A stretch of 64,000 nucleotides of DNA. Source: Deltaproteobacteria bacterium (lineage in GTDB: Bacteria > Desulfobacterota > Desulfobacteria > Desulfobacterales > ETH-SRB1). Position numbers and translations under genes: made by a program. A model generated the notes under the pieces. That model searched no databases. It saw only the letters and a program-made list of their open reading frames with translations, and was not told where the DNA came from. Where the stretch lies: NCBI GenBank assembly GCA_030272815.1, contig JAJSZT010000006.1, positions 38,456 through 102,455 of the forward strand, written 5' to 3'. Positions 45,169-54,769 of the stretch are shown here, one piece after another. Each line of letters opens with the position of its first letter. Positions within the stretch are counted from its first letter, which is position 1.

Positions 45169-45690
45169 TTACCTTGATTTAAGATAATCTGTATAGGTAT
45201 TATAATCTTCGGATGAAAAAAGTATGAATATTACTTTTTTTAACGATGTATTGGATGCCAGAAAATTACATGTGGTATCTATTGCGATTTTACAGGCTTC
45301 GTTTATTGGATATCCGTATACACCGCAGCTAATGGCCGGAAAGGCGATAGAGCTTAGATTATGATCAGATGCGAGTTTAAGACTGTTAAGATAGCACCGA
45401 GTTAACAGGTTGCTGTCCTGTGGCTTACCAGTATGGATCGGTCCAACCGTGTGAATCACATATCTGGCAGGCAGGTTATAGCCGCGGGTTATCCTTGCTT
45501 CACCTGTAGGGCATCCTCCTATGGAACGGCACTCGGATAGAAGTTCAGGCCCGGCTGCCCTGTGGATTGCACCGTCCACGCCACCACCGCCAAGAAGTGA
45601 ACTATTCGCAGCATTAACAATAGCATCCAATTCAATCTGTGTAATATCTCCCTGCCTGATTTCAATGCTTTCAAGGATTTTTTTATCCAT
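45169..45690 (-). CDS. Macro-domain O-acetyl-ADP-ribose deacetylase
   Basis: 173 residues of the macroD/YmdB family, which removes ADP-ribose or acetyl-ADP-ribose adducts. The ligand loops are complete: DAIVNAANSSLLGGGGVDGA near residues 22-41, HRAAGPELLSEC, PTGEARITRGYNLP, and AISCGVYGYP near 119. It is a single-domain protein of normal length. It lies 33 bases downstream of an FmdB-type gene on the same strand, but no functional link is evident. Confidence 0.92.
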   Translation of the reverse strand: MDKKILESIEIRQGDITQIELDAIVNAANSSLLGGGGVDGAIHRAAGPELLSECRSIGGCPTGEARITRGYNLPARYVIHTVGPIHTGKPQDSNLLTRCYLNSLKLASDHNLSSIAFPAISCGVYGYPINEACKIAIDTTCNFLASNTSLKKVIFILFSSEDYNTYTDYLKSR

Positions 45691-45723
45691 GATATCTATC
45701 TTTTGTTTGCCATATCAGAAAAA

Positions 45724-46221
45724 TCAGAGATCATAAAGCGTTTCGTCCCTTAATGGCCTGATGTATTTGGCTTTTGCAGCCCTTCCTTTTTTATCCGGCA
45801 TCAAAAACGGTTCTTCGCTTTCAAGAATATCTCCCATTTCAGCTTCAATCTTTTCAGGATCTTCTCCTTTTTCCAAGCGGCTTAATGCTTCTTCCATACC
45901 TTGGCCGAGTTCAATCCCTGTCATATTTGTAAGTTTGCGCATAAGGTTTGCGGCCTGCCGCGGATCATTTTCATTTATCTTGTCTGCCTCTTTGCCCAGC
46001 ATTTGAATAGCGCTTTCTAATTTGCTTTCATCAAATGAAAGGTCGTCCATGTCGTTGCTGTCTTCTTTTGCCTTTCCTGTAACTGCAAAGGCAGACATCT
46101 GCCGGGTAAGTTTATATTTTTTGCATTTAGGGCAGTTGGGCATTTTTGTAGTGTTTACGGTTCTGGAAAAGAAATTATAAATTGTATTGCATTTGCTGCA
46201 GTAAAATTCGTAGATAGGCAT
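45724..46221 (-). CDS. FmdB-family zinc-ribbon protein
   Basis: 165 residues from the ATG at 46221, where the product starts PIYEFYCSKCNTIYNFF. This is the normal FmdB start; a longer frame would add 24 unrelated residues that overlap the neighbour gene. The zinc ribbon is CSKC...CPKCKK. The rest is acidic and helical (LEKGEDPEKIEAEMGDILES). FmdB proteins are small putative regulators of unclear role. Cotranscription with the adenosine-specific kinase upstream is likely. Confidence 0.82.
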   Translation of the reverse strand: MPIYEFYCSKCNTIYNFFSRTVNTTKMPNCPKCKKYKLTRQMSAFAVTGKAKEDSNDMDDLSFDESKLESAIQMLGKEADKINENDPRQAANLMRKLTNMTGIELGQGMEEALSRLEKGEDPEKIEAEMGDILESEEPFLMPDKKGRAAKAKYIRPLRDETLYDL

Positions 46222-46243
46222 GATTTTTCTTTCACTTACCGCC

Positions 46244-46726
46244 TTACTGTTTATAGCCGATTTTTCGCAGAAGTTCTTTCCTTGCATGAACATCTTCTTC
46301 TGTTTCTATGCCCTTTGAAGCAAACCCGTCAATTACTCCCAGTATTCCACGACCAAGCTCTGTCTCTGCTATAATGACCTCTATGGGATTTGCTGTTGCA
46401 CAGAATATACGGCAAACTTCAGTTACGTTCTTGATAGAGTTCAAAACATTAATAGGGAATAGATCTTTCATAAAAAGAATGAAGCCGTGGCCTGTAGAGA
46501 GATTATAGGCATTCTTTTTTGCCAGTTCAATCAACTCTTCATCAGTGCCCGCATACCTTACCAGGCATGACTCAGAGGCTTCACAGAAGCCTATGCCGAA
46601 TTTAGCCATTGGAACGGAATTTACCATAGCTTCATATATATCTTCAACAGTCTTGATAAAATGTGAGTGCCCTAAAATCATGTTAAGCCCATCTGGTTTT
46701 TCAATTTTGACGATTTTGATTTCCAT
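46244..46726 (-). CDS. Adenosine-specific kinase (DUF355/COG1839)
   Basis: 160 residues. The family start MEIKIVKIEKPDGLNMILGH and the stretches IGFCEASESCLVRYAGTDEE and CRIFCATANPIEVIIAETE match the small archaeal/bacterial adenosine-specific kinase family, which phosphorylates adenosine in the archaeal member studied. The role here is unknown. A ribosome site (GGAGG) precedes the ATG. Confidence 0.87.
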   Translation of the reverse strand: MEIKIVKIEKPDGLNMILGHSHFIKTVEDIYEAMVNSVPMAKFGIGFCEASESCLVRYAGTDEELIELAKKNAYNLSTGHGFILFMKDLFPINVLNSIKNVTEVCRIFCATANPIEVIIAETELGRGILGVIDGFASKGIETEEDVHARKELLRKIGYKQ

Positions 46727-46746
46727 ATAAGCCTCCGCAATATGTT

Positions 46747-48852
46747 TTATTGTATAATTTTTCTTATTTTTCCAGACAACTCATTTAAGTCAAAGGGTTT
46801 CTGAATAAAACCATCACAACCGCGGTTTAAGATCTTCGCTCCCTGATTGTCTAAACTGTATCCACTTATAAGAAGTACCTTTGCGTCGGGATTGATCTTT
46901 TTTATTATGTCGAAAACTTTTCCACCACCCATATCGGGCATAATCATATCCAGAAGGACAATGTCTATCTTATCCATATTTTTTTTGTAAATTTCAATAG
47001 CCTCTTTTCCATCTATAGCCGTTAATACCTTGTAACCAATGGCTTCCAGCAGTTCTCTGCCAACCTCTATAATGACCTCTTCATCATCAACCATGAGCAC
47101 CGTTCCTGTTCCTTTAATTAGTTCTTCGGGGATCTTAACTGCTTTTTGGAGCTTTATTTCAGAAGCAGGCAGATAAATTTTGAAAGTTGTTCCAAGCCCC
47201 TTCTTGGAATCGACATCAATATATCCGTTATGAGCCTTTATGATTCCATATGCTGAAGCCAGCCCGAGACCTGTTCCCTGGCCCATGTCCTTTGTTGTAA
47301 AGAACGGTTCAAAGATTCGTTTTATTGTGGGTTTGTCCATACCTACACCTGTATCTGTAACCGATAACATTACATAGTCGGCCGGTTTTGGATCATAAAG
47401 CTTTCCCTTCATATCTTTGTGGGTGGTGTTAACGGTTTTCAAGATAAGGTCACCGCCTTCAGGCATAGCGTCCGCAGCATTAACATAAAGATTCAACAGG
47501 AACTGCTCGATCTGTCCCTGGTCTGCCTCTATTGTATATAAGTCTTCATCAAGCTCACGATGGATTGTGAATTCCTTTCTTGTTATAGCAAAAGTTTCCG
47601 AGGTCTCTTCAACCAATTGATTTAAGTCAAGCGGCTTGACTTCATTCTGGCCTTTCCTGGCATATGCAAGAAGCTGCTTGGTAAGGTCAAGTCTGCTTTT
47701 AACCATTTTTTCTATGTTTTTAAGTCTCGCATAATTTGGATTGGAAGAGTCAGTCTCAAAAAGCATCAAGGATGTATAACCTTGTATTCCCATAAGCAGG
47801 TTGTTAAAATTATGGGCAATACCTCCAACAAGCGTGCCTATTGTTTCGGTCTTTTGTGCCTGTAAAAGTTGAACTTCTATTTTCTTTTTTTCTTTTTCCG
47901 CTTGCTTGTGCTGTATAAGGCTCCACATATCCTGCATTAACAATGTAAGCTGGCGGACGTCTAATTCATCGTAATCATTTTCTTTATTTCCCAGGCCTGC
48001 AACGATAATAATGCGATTGCCTTCAAAGAGCGGGACGTTCATGTGACGAATTATTTTTATATGACCCTTTGGAAGGCCTTTCTTAAACGGGTTGGGAACG
48101 GAATAATTATTAGTAATAATCGCCTTTCGCTGTCGAACAGCTTCACCCCATAGACCCATTGTTTCCATGGGGTAGGTTAGTGGTTTATCGCTAATGTTGC
48201 ATTGTTTTACTGTATTTTTCGACCAGGAGTGCATAGTAAGAATACTCTCGTCATCGTTCATAAATGCAAGATAGCCGATTTTGCTCTTAGTGAGCTTGAC
48301 GGCAGCTTCGAGAGTGAAGTCCTTTATCTTCTGTAAGGATGCTTCAGTCATTTGGTTGAGTTTCAACAGCACGTTGAGACGAGATTCATTAAGACGTATA
48401 GTCTCTTCTGCCTGTTTACTGTCGGTGATATCACGAATTACTCCGACTATACCGCGAATTTCTGATTTAAGGTTTCTTAGCGGAAAAAACATTTCAGAGA
48501 TGAAACATCTCGTTCTGTTAGTAAAATGCAGGGGAACATTTTTTAGTTTGGCGATTTCACCTTGCATTGCCTTCCACATAATTTCATCCATACCGTCTTT
48601 TGCCAGGTCAGGAAAAATTTCCCATGTGCTTTTTCTACTACCAACAACTTTCTCTCGTGGAATTTGGGATATTCTTTCCATTGCCCTATTCCAGTGCGTA
48701 AAGCGGAAGTTAGAGTCCAGAACCATTATGCCGTCGCTTATGGATTCAAGGATGTTGATGTAAAGCTCCTCGTTTTCAAGATGCTTTACCTCCATCTGTT
48801 CGTGCTCAAAAGCTATTTTTTCCAATTCTTTATAGCTCGGCTTTTTCAGCAT
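46747..48852 (-). CDS. Hybrid sensor histidine kinase (PAS-GAF-HisKA-HATPase-REC)
   Basis: 701 residues, no membrane segment, so cytoplasmic. A PAS domain at about 30-155 ends with GIVGVIRDITDSKQAEETI. A GAF domain covers about 165-335 (KIGYLAFMNDDE, MGLWGEAVRQRKAI). HisKA has GTLVGGIAHNFNNLL with the phosphoacceptor histidine near 359. The HATPase part has NLYVNAADAMPEGGD and GQGTGLGLASAYGI. The C-terminal receiver covers about 585-700 with aspartate in IVLLDMIMPDMGG and lysine in FIQKPFD. No separate response regulator or target gene is adjacent. Confidence 0.92.
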   Translation of the reverse strand: MLKKPSYKELEKIAFEHEQMEVKHLENEELYINILESISDGIMVLDSNFRFTHWNRAMERISQIPREKVVGSRKSTWEIFPDLAKDGMDEIMWKAMQGEIAKLKNVPLHFTNRTRCFISEMFFPLRNLKSEIRGIVGVIRDITDSKQAEETIRLNESRLNVLLKLNQMTEASLQKIKDFTLEAAVKLTKSKIGYLAFMNDDESILTMHSWSKNTVKQCNISDKPLTYPMETMGLWGEAVRQRKAIITNNYSVPNPFKKGLPKGHIKIIRHMNVPLFEGNRIIIVAGLGNKENDYDELDVRQLTLLMQDMWSLIQHKQAEKEKKKIEVQLLQAQKTETIGTLVGGIAHNFNNLLMGIQGYTSLMLFETDSSNPNYARLKNIEKMVKSRLDLTKQLLAYARKGQNEVKPLDLNQLVEETSETFAITRKEFTIHRELDEDLYTIEADQGQIEQFLLNLYVNAADAMPEGGDLILKTVNTTHKDMKGKLYDPKPADYVMLSVTDTGVGMDKPTIKRIFEPFFTTKDMGQGTGLGLASAYGIIKAHNGYIDVDSKKGLGTTFKIYLPASEIKLQKAVKIPEELIKGTGTVLMVDDEEVIIEVGRELLEAIGYKVLTAIDGKEAIEIYKKNMDKIDIVLLDMIMPDMGGGKVFDIIKKINPDAKVLLISGYSLDNQGAKILNRGCDGFIQKPFDLNELSGKIRKIIQ

Positions 48853-49001
48853 TTGACAATCTCCTGTTAATCCTGGTCAAAAAAGTCCGCCCCAAACGTG
48901 TTTAATTTAAATAATATCATAATGAGATCACATCCGCAATTATTTCTAAAATTATTTCTAAAATGAGTTTGTAAATTTTTGATTAAAGTATTAAAGTAGC
49001 T

Positions 49002-49110
49002 GTTCACGGCTTGAAACTTGAAATTAGAAAATAGAAATTGGGAAGAACAGTACAAAAGCATGAAGGCCAAATTTCCAATTTCTATTTTCTAATTTCGACG
49101 TTCCGTGAAC
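49002..49110. repeat. Long imperfect palindrome upstream of lolA
   Basis: GTTCACGG at 49002 pairs with CCGTGAAC ending at 49110. Inside, GAAATTAGAAAATAGAAATT pairs with its complement near 49073-49096, leaving a loop of about 30 bases. This is a dispersed hairpin-type repeat. The whole gap 48853-49144 has no gene; lolA's promoter would have to lie next to or inside the palindrome. Confidence 0.7.
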
Positions 49111-49144
49111 ACTTATCATTTAACTACTTAACGAGGTCTGTAGT

Positions 49145-49840
49145 ATGAGATTTAAATTAGTCATATGTATTTTATGGGTAGTTATTTTTTTAAATGCACA
49201 GCATGTGTTATGCAAAGATTCATCCATGCGTCAAGATTCAAAATCGCAGGAATCGAACATTTTGCTTGATAAAATTATGGACAAAGTTGAGAAAAAGTAT
49301 GCTGTTGCTGGATTTTCTGCCTGTTTTATTCAGAAATCGACATTAAAGGCAATGGATATAACGGATTCTGCGTCGGGCAAAATAACGGTCAAACGTCCAG
49401 GTAAGATGAGATGGGAGTATGAAGAGCCTGACAGGCAGATTATAGTTACAGACGGCAAGGATCTATGGGTTTACAGACCGGATGATAACCAGGTTATGAT
49501 GGGGGAATTCCCATCATTTTTTGGAGATGGCAAGGGTGCCAGTTTCCTTTCAGACATTAGGCTTATCAGGCAAAAATTCAATATTACTTTAGAAAATACT
49601 GACGGCAACGATTATTATATACTTAAGCTTTTGCCTGTAAAGAAAACAAACGATTTATCATACATAAACTTGTCAATTTCAAAGAAGACATTTTATCTTG
49701 AAGAGATCGTTACATATAATTTATACGGCGATGAGACTCGAATAAAGCTGATCGATATTAAACTATTGGAAAATCCTGACGATTCGATATTTATTTTTAA
49801 TATACCTTATGGCACAGAGGTGCTGAAACTTGATGAGTAA
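49145..49840 (+). CDS. lolA: Outer-membrane lipoprotein carrier protein LolA
   Basis: 231 residues, periplasmic chaperone that carries lipoproteins from LolCDE to the outer membrane. A signal peptide covers about 1-23 (LVICILWVVIFLNAQHVLC). The LolA fold shows in GKITVKRPGKMRWEYEEPDR and IIVTDGKDLWVYRPDDNQV. Length is normal. It is followed after 15 bases by nadA on the same strand. The presence of LolA supports a Gram-negative cell envelope. Confidence 0.92.
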   Translation: MRFKLVICILWVVIFLNAQHVLCKDSSMRQDSKSQESNILLDKIMDKVEKKYAVAGFSACFIQKSTLKAMDITDSASGKITVKRPGKMRWEYEEPDRQIIVTDGKDLWVYRPDDNQVMMGEFPSFFGDGKGASFLSDIRLIRQKFNITLENTDGNDYYILKLLPVKKTNDLSYINLSISKKTFYLEEIVTYNLYGDETRIKLIDIKLLENPDDSIFIFNIPYGTEVLKLDE

Positions 49841-49855
49841 ATATGGATATAAAAA

Positions 49856-50761
49856 ATGAGAGATAAGATAAAAAACCTGCTGAAAAAAAGAAAAGCAATT
49901 ATGCTTGCACATAATTACCAGCCACCGGAGATACAGGATCTTGCTGATCTTTGCGGTGATTCACTTGAATTGAGTATCAAGGCTTCCCAGACTGATGCCG
50001 AGGTTATTCTGTTTTGCGGAGTAACTTTTATGGCAGAGACAGCTTCAATCCTGTCCCCGCATAAGACGGTGCTGCTTCCGCGCAAAGATGCAGGGTGCCC
50101 TATGGCGGATATGGTGACTCCGGAAGAGCTTGAGGCTAAGCTTGCAGAACTTCCTCCAATGCCGGTTGTAACTTATGTTAATTCATCTGCATCAGTCAAG
50201 GCGATCTCGACTATTTGCTGCACATCGGCGAATGCTGTTGCAGTCGTAAACAGCCTTGATGCTGATGAACTAATGATGGTTCCTGATCGAAACCTTGCTA
50301 TGTATACAGCTTCGCATTCAAAAAAGAAGATACATTTCTGGGATGGATACTGTCCCATTCATGACAGCCTCACCGCTGAAGATGTTAACGCTGCAAAACA
50401 AAAGTATCCGGATGCCGTTTTCATGGCTCATCCGGAATGCCCGCCGGAAATTATTGATATGGCGGATGTCGCTTTAAGTACTTCCGGCATGATCAGATAC
50501 GCCATGGAATCGAAAAGCAGATCTTTTATCGTAGGGACTGAAATAGGATTGCTTTATCCTTTGAAAAAGGCAAATCCCGATAAATTTTTTTATCCTGCAT
50601 CTTTAAACATGGAATGCAGTGATATGAAGAAAATCACTCTTGAAGATATTGTCAGAAGCCTTGAATTTATGGAAGGCGAGGTTAAGGTGCCGGAAGATAT
50701 ACAGCGGCAGGCATTAAAAGCGGTTCAGAGGATGATAGAACTTTCCTTGATGGCTTCGTAA
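49856..50761 (+). CDS. nadA: Quinolinate synthase NadA
   Basis: 301 residues, the short form. It condenses iminoaspartate and dihydroxyacetone phosphate for NAD synthesis using a 4Fe-4S cluster. Landmarks are MLAHNYQPPEIQDLADLCGD at the start, FCGVTFMAETASIL, and cysteines in AGCPMADM, HPECPPE and NMECSDMKK that suit the cluster. The last two sense codons and the stop lie in a dispersed GGCTTCGTAAAAAG repeat, so the native C-terminus may have been replaced. Confidence 0.96.
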   Translation: MRDKIKNLLKKRKAIMLAHNYQPPEIQDLADLCGDSLELSIKASQTDAEVILFCGVTFMAETASILSPHKTVLLPRKDAGCPMADMVTPEELEAKLAELPPMPVVTYVNSSASVKAISTICCTSANAVAVVNSLDADELMMVPDRNLAMYTASHSKKKIHFWDGYCPIHDSLTAEDVNAAKQKYPDAVFMAHPECPPEIIDMADVALSTSGMIRYAMESKSRSFIVGTEIGLLYPLKKANPDKFFYPASLNMECSDMKKITLEDIVRSLEFMEGEVKVPEDIQRQALKAVQRMIELSLMAS

Positions 50762-50768
50762 AAAGCTA
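50751..50768. repeat. GGCTTCGTAAAAAG repeat at the nadA 3' end
   Basis: TGGCTTCGTAAAAAGCT supplies the last codons and stop of nadA (ending Ala-Ser-stop). The same motif, in the same frame relation, ends the lytic transglycosylase gene at 55649. No terminator is evident between nadA and the convergent yebC. Confidence 0.6.
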
Positions 50769-50870
50769 AGTTACGCCGCTTCGCGATACTGTAACCAAAA
50801 ATAACTTGTCAATCATATCAAAAGGTTATGATTTTATTAAGGGGCATAACAACCTGAGTAGTTACATATT

Positions 50871-51620
50871 TTATTCCATGCTGTTCAAAATTTCTTCCGG
50901 TATATCTGCATTAGTATATACTTTTTGCACATCATCGCAGTCCTCAAGATTTTCCATCAATCTTACCATTTGTTCCGCCTCTTTGCCTTCTAAGTTTACT
51001 GTTGACTTTGGAAACATAGTTATTTCAGCTACAATGTAAGGTATTGATTCTTTGTCTATTGCTGTTTTAACTGATTCAAAATCCTGAAGCTCGGTGATAA
51101 TTTCAAAATTACTTTCATCCTCTTTCACATCTTCAGCACCGGCAAGTATCGCGATTTCCATCAAAGCTTCTTCATCGACTTTACTGTTTTCGACAACAAT
51201 ATAGCCTTTCTTGTCAAACATCCACGAAACACAGCCGTTTTCACCTAAATTCCCTCCGGATTTGCTTAGAATGTAGCGAATATCGGCAACAGCCCTGTTT
51301 TTGTTGTCAGTAAGTGATTCAATTAAAATAGCTGCGCCACCCGGGCCGTACCCTTCGTAAATAATATCTTCATAATTTACTCCTTCGAGTTCCCCGGTCC
51401 CCTTTTTTATGGCTCTTTCAATAGTGTCTTTGGGCATATTTTCACTTTTTGCAGCCTGGATTGCCGTTCTCAGTCTTGGGTTTGATGCAGGGTCTCCTCC
51501 TCCTCCCATACGAGCTGCTACAGTAATTTCTTTTATAAGTTTCGTGAAAATTTTGCCACGCTTGGCATCGGTTGCACCTTTTTTATGTTTAATGGAAGAC
51601 CACTTGCTATGACCTGACAT
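50871..51620 (-). CDS. yebC: YebC/PmpR-family regulator (TACO1-like)
   Basis: 249 residues. [20 protein letters not shown] at the start and [20 protein letters not shown] in the middle are diagnostic. The family was first described as a transcription regulator, and related members assist translation of proline stretches. Length is normal and the ATG has GGAGG upstream. It is a single gene ahead of a repeat element. Confidence 0.95.
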   Translation of the reverse strand: MSGHSKWSSIKHKKGATDAKRGKIFTKLIKEITVAARMGGGGDPASNPRLRTAIQAAKSENMPKDTIERAIKKGTGELEGVNYEDIIYEGYGPGGAAILIESLTDNKNRAVADIRYILSKSGGNLGENGCVSWMFDKKGYIVVENSKVDEEALMEIAILAGAEDVKEDESNFEIITELQDFESVKTAIDKESIPYIVAEITMFPKSTVNLEGKEAEQMVRLMENLEDCDDVQKVYTNADIPEEILNSME

Positions 51621-51650
51621 ATTTTCCTCCTGAATCTACAGTCTAATTTG

Positions 51651-51834
51651 TAAAAATTCACCACGGAATGACACGGAGTTTCACTGAAAATTGTAAACAA
51701 TGAACTACACTACAGTAAACTTCTGAAAATTTGTCCCAACAACTCACGAAAATCTGAACAATGTTCGTAATCTGTTGATTAAATTTGAACAGACTATTTT
51801 GATAATTCAGTGTAGTTCCGTGAAAATCCGTGGT
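51651..51834. repeat. GxxExxY-associated repeat element, copy 2 (gene lost)
   Basis: The left end TAAAAATTCACCACGGAATG with ACACGGAGTTTCACTGAAAA matches the reverse complement of 2771-2823. The right end GATAATTCAGTGTAGTTCCG with TGAAAATCCGTGGT matches that of 2464-2500. The 100 or so bases between contain no GxxExxY gene, so this looks like a deletion derivative. It lies between yebC and rlmE. Confidence 0.6.
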
Positions 51835-51845
51835 AAATTATTATT

Positions 51846-52451
51846 TTAATTTTTATTCAATCCAATTATATAAATCTCTTTACTTGCCTTTCGGCTGCTT
51901 TGTGGTTTGAAAATCCTGCTTTTTTTAAAGCCGGCCTTTACTAAATCTGAAAATTTATTAAAATCTTCACCCTGAAAGATCTTGCAAACAAATGATCCTC
52001 CTGGCATCAGAGTTTTTTGAGCAATGTACAGAGCTGCTTCGCAGAGGTTAAAGGACCTTGCAGCATCGACATTTTTATTCCCGGTTGTAGCCGGTGCCAT
52101 ATCACTTAAAATAACGTTAAAATCTTTTCCTGTTAACTCATAAAACTCATCGTCAATAGAGAGAATGTCTGCGGTATATACCTTGGCGTTTGATGGGATC
52201 TTTACAGATAAAGGCTTCAGGTCAACTCCAATTACCCGGCCTTTTTTACCCGTCAGCTCTGCTGCATAGATAAGCCAGGATCCTGGCGAACAACCCAGAT
52301 CAAGAACTCTGTCTCCCTTTTTAATTAAATTGTATTTTTGCTGTATTTCTTTAAGTTTATAAACCGATCTTGCCGGAAAATTTTCTTTTTTAGCCAGTGT
52401 GGAATAATGATCTTTCCACCCTTTATGTTTTGCTCTGTTTCGCCTCATCAA
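51846..52451 (-). CDS. rlmE: 23S rRNA (uridine-2'-O-)-methyltransferase RlmE
   Basis: 201 residues, FtsJ/RrmJ family, methylates the A-loop uridine U2552. Motif I is VLDLGCSPGSWLIYA near residue 49, with LSDMAPATTGN and FVCKIFQGEDF carrying the catalytic aspartate and lysine. The basic start MMRRNRAKHKGWKDHYSTLA binds RNA. It overlaps the radA stop by four bases and so is coupled to it. Confidence 0.95.
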   Translation of the reverse strand: MMRRNRAKHKGWKDHYSTLAKKENFPARSVYKLKEIQQKYNLIKKGDRVLDLGCSPGSWLIYAAELTGKKGRVIGVDLKPLSVKIPSNAKVYTADILSIDDEFYELTGKDFNVILSDMAPATTGNKNVDAARSFNLCEAALYIAQKTLMPGGSFVCKIFQGEDFNKFSDLVKAGFKKSRIFKPQSSRKASKEIYIIGLNKN

Positions 52452-53815
52452 AAAAGTATTTCAATAGCTTCTGATACTGTTTTAACCCCTATAACATCTA
52501 TGCCTTTTACTTCTGTCATGCGCTTCAGGTTGCTTTCCGGCACAAGACACCTTGAAAAACCCATTTTTTTTGTTTCATTAACTCTGGTTTCAATATGGCT
52601 CACAGCTCTGACTTCACCTGTCAATCCTACTTCACCAAGAACAAGTGTTGCATCGGAAATAGGTTTATCTAAAAAGCTTGATGCGATGGCGGAAACAATT
52701 CCCATGTCAATTGCCGGCTCATCTACCTTTACACCCCCAGCCACATTCATAAAGATATCGTGCCCCATTAAATCCATACCTAGTTTTTTTTCCATAACAG
52801 CCACAAGCAGAGCAACCCGATTTGGTTCAATACCAAGGACTGTCCTTCTGGGTGTTCCAAAATTTGTACTGCCGGCCAGAGCCTGAAGTTCAACAAGTAT
52901 CGGCCTGGTACCTTCCATGCTGGCAGTTACAACTGATCCTGGTGTGTTTACAGGACGTTCTGAAAGAAATACCGCAGAAGGATTTACAACTTCTGTAAGG
53001 CCGATTTCATTCATTTCAAATACGCCTATTTCATTGGTTGATCCAAACCTGTTTTTAACGGCACGCAAAATTCTGAAAACATGATTTCTATCGCCTTCAA
53101 AATAAAGAACTGTATCCACCATATGTTCCAGAAGTCTGGGCCCGGCTATGGCGCCATCTTTTGTCACATGCCCAACCAGAAATATCGGAACACTTGTATT
53201 TTTGGCCATAAACATGAGTTTAATGGCGGATTCCCTGACCTGGCTTACACTTCCCGGAGCAGAAGTAAGGTCTGCGTTAAACATGGTCTGGATAGAATCT
53301 ATTACAAGCACATCCGGCCTGGTTGATTCAATCATTGTCTGTATGGATTCTATATCTATCTCTGAAACCACCAGCAAATCGCGGGAGACAGTTGAAAGCC
53401 TTTTACTCCTCATGCTTATCTGTTTAATTGATTCCTCTCCAGAGACATAAAGTACCTTGTGTCCCATGTTTGCAAGACCGTGCAAAGCCTGCAACATTAG
53501 AGTGGACTTGCCTATTCCGGGAGTACCGCCTATAAGCACAAGTGTTCCCGGGACAAGCCCGCCGCCCAAAACCCGGTCAAATTCTTTGATTCCGGTTAAT
53601 AGACGATATTCATCCTCAAGTTTAATTGAGTCAATGGGGACAGGTTCTGATTGAAGAGATAATGCCCTGCGCCTTGCTTCTTGAGACGGCTTCAATGTTT
53701 GCACTTCTTCTACAAAGGTCTGCCATTGTCTGCAGTCAGGGCATTTCCCCATCCATTTAGGGGCTTGGTATCCACATTCCTGGCAACAAAAAACTGTTTT
53801 AGAGACTTTTTTCAT
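52448..53815 (-). CDS. radA: DNA repair protein RadA
   Basis: 455 residues, branch-migration helicase working with RecA. The N-terminal zinc finger is CQECGYQAPKWMGKCPDC. The ATPase domain has Walker A GGTPGIGKST near residue 98. The RadA-specific KNRFGSTNEIG is present near residue 255. The C-terminal Lon-like domain begins near 290 (PILVELQALAG). It starts the radA-rlmE unit. Confidence 0.97.
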   Translation of the reverse strand: MKKVSKTVFCCQECGYQAPKWMGKCPDCRQWQTFVEEVQTLKPSQEARRRALSLQSEPVPIDSIKLEDEYRLLTGIKEFDRVLGGGLVPGTLVLIGGTPGIGKSTLMLQALHGLANMGHKVLYVSGEESIKQISMRSKRLSTVSRDLLVVSEIDIESIQTMIESTRPDVLVIDSIQTMFNADLTSAPGSVSQVRESAIKLMFMAKNTSVPIFLVGHVTKDGAIAGPRLLEHMVDTVLYFEGDRNHVFRILRAVKNRFGSTNEIGVFEMNEIGLTEVVNPSAVFLSERPVNTPGSVVTASMEGTRPILVELQALAGSTNFGTPRRTVLGIEPNRVALLVAVMEKKLGMDLMGHDIFMNVAGGVKVDEPAIDMGIVSAIASSFLDKPISDATLVLGEVGLTGEVRAVSHIETRVNETKKMGFSRCLVPESNLKRMTEVKGIDVIGVKTVSEAIEILF

Positions 53816-53932
53816 GTTATAATTTAGGTTATATGATAGAGTATGTATAATTGTTATTATTTGACATTTAAATTTATATCATGTCATTTATATACTTGCA
53901 AGGTAACCGTGAACTTTGAACCCTGAACTTAT

Positions 53933-54745
53933 ATGATTGATTATCACGTACATACCTCCCTTTGCAACCATGCAGAAGGTGTAATGGAAGCATACATACA
54001 AAAAGCCGTGGATATAGGCTTAAAAGAGATATGCTTTCTGGATCATCTGATTATTTCTGAGCCTGCAAACAGGCTTTCCATGACACCCGGCGAGGTCCCG
54101 TTTTATTTTCAGGCGATTCAGCTTCTTAAACATAGATACAGGAACATTATTAATGTTAAAGCCGGCCTGGAAGTTGATTTTTGTCCGGAGCATATCGATC
54201 TTGTCAGAGATATTGTGGGGATGTATTCATTTGATGTTATTGGGAGTTCTCTGCATTTTCTTGATGGCATTAACGTAGTAAGTCATGGCTCACAATGGAG
54301 CCGGGGAGGAAATGACACAGATTATATTTACGGCCTTTACCTTGAAAAGTTTGATAAAATGCTGGATTATAATTATTATGATATAATATGTCATTTTGAT
54401 TTGTTGAAAAAATTTGGAAGGAGGCCTTTAAAAACTTTTGATAAAGAAATAAATGAGATATTATCAAAGATAAAAAAGAAGAATTTATCATTGGAGCTTA
54501 ATACAAGCGGATATAATCATCCGGTCAATGATGCCTATCCTTCCAGAGAAATTATAGAAAAATGTTTTGAAAAGGGGATTTTTTTTACTCTTGGGTCAGA
54601 TGCTCATAAGCCTGAGAGCGTTGGTCAGCATTATGACAAGGCATTGCCATTGCTTATTTCGGCTGGATACAGTCATATAGTCACATTTGAAAAGCGATGT
54701 CTTAAAATGATTCCTATTGAAAATTTTTATAGCTTTCACGCTTAA
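53933..54745 (+). CDS. PHP-domain histidinol-phosphatase
   Basis: 270 residues of the HisJ/HisK type, which dephosphorylates histidinol phosphate. Metal-binding motifs are DYHVHTSLCNHAEG at the start, FLDHLI near residue 36, SLHFLDG, ICHFDLLKKFG and GSDAHKPESVG near 227. No other his gene is nearby, so the exact substrate is inferred from family. It is followed after 24 bases by a lytic transglycosylase gene on the same strand. Confidence 0.85.
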   Translation: MIDYHVHTSLCNHAEGVMEAYIQKAVDIGLKEICFLDHLIISEPANRLSMTPGEVPFYFQAIQLLKHRYRNIINVKAGLEVDFCPEHIDLVRDIVGMYSFDVIGSSLHFLDGINVVSHGSQWSRGGNDTDYIYGLYLEKFDKMLDYNYYDIICHFDLLKKFGRRPLKTFDKEINEILSKIKKKNLSLELNTSGYNHPVNDAYPSREIIEKCFEKGIFFTLGSDAHKPESVGQHYDKALPLLISAGYSHIVTFEKRCLKMIPIENFYSFHA

Positions 54746-54769
54746 ACCGTCAAAATCAGGTATATTAAA

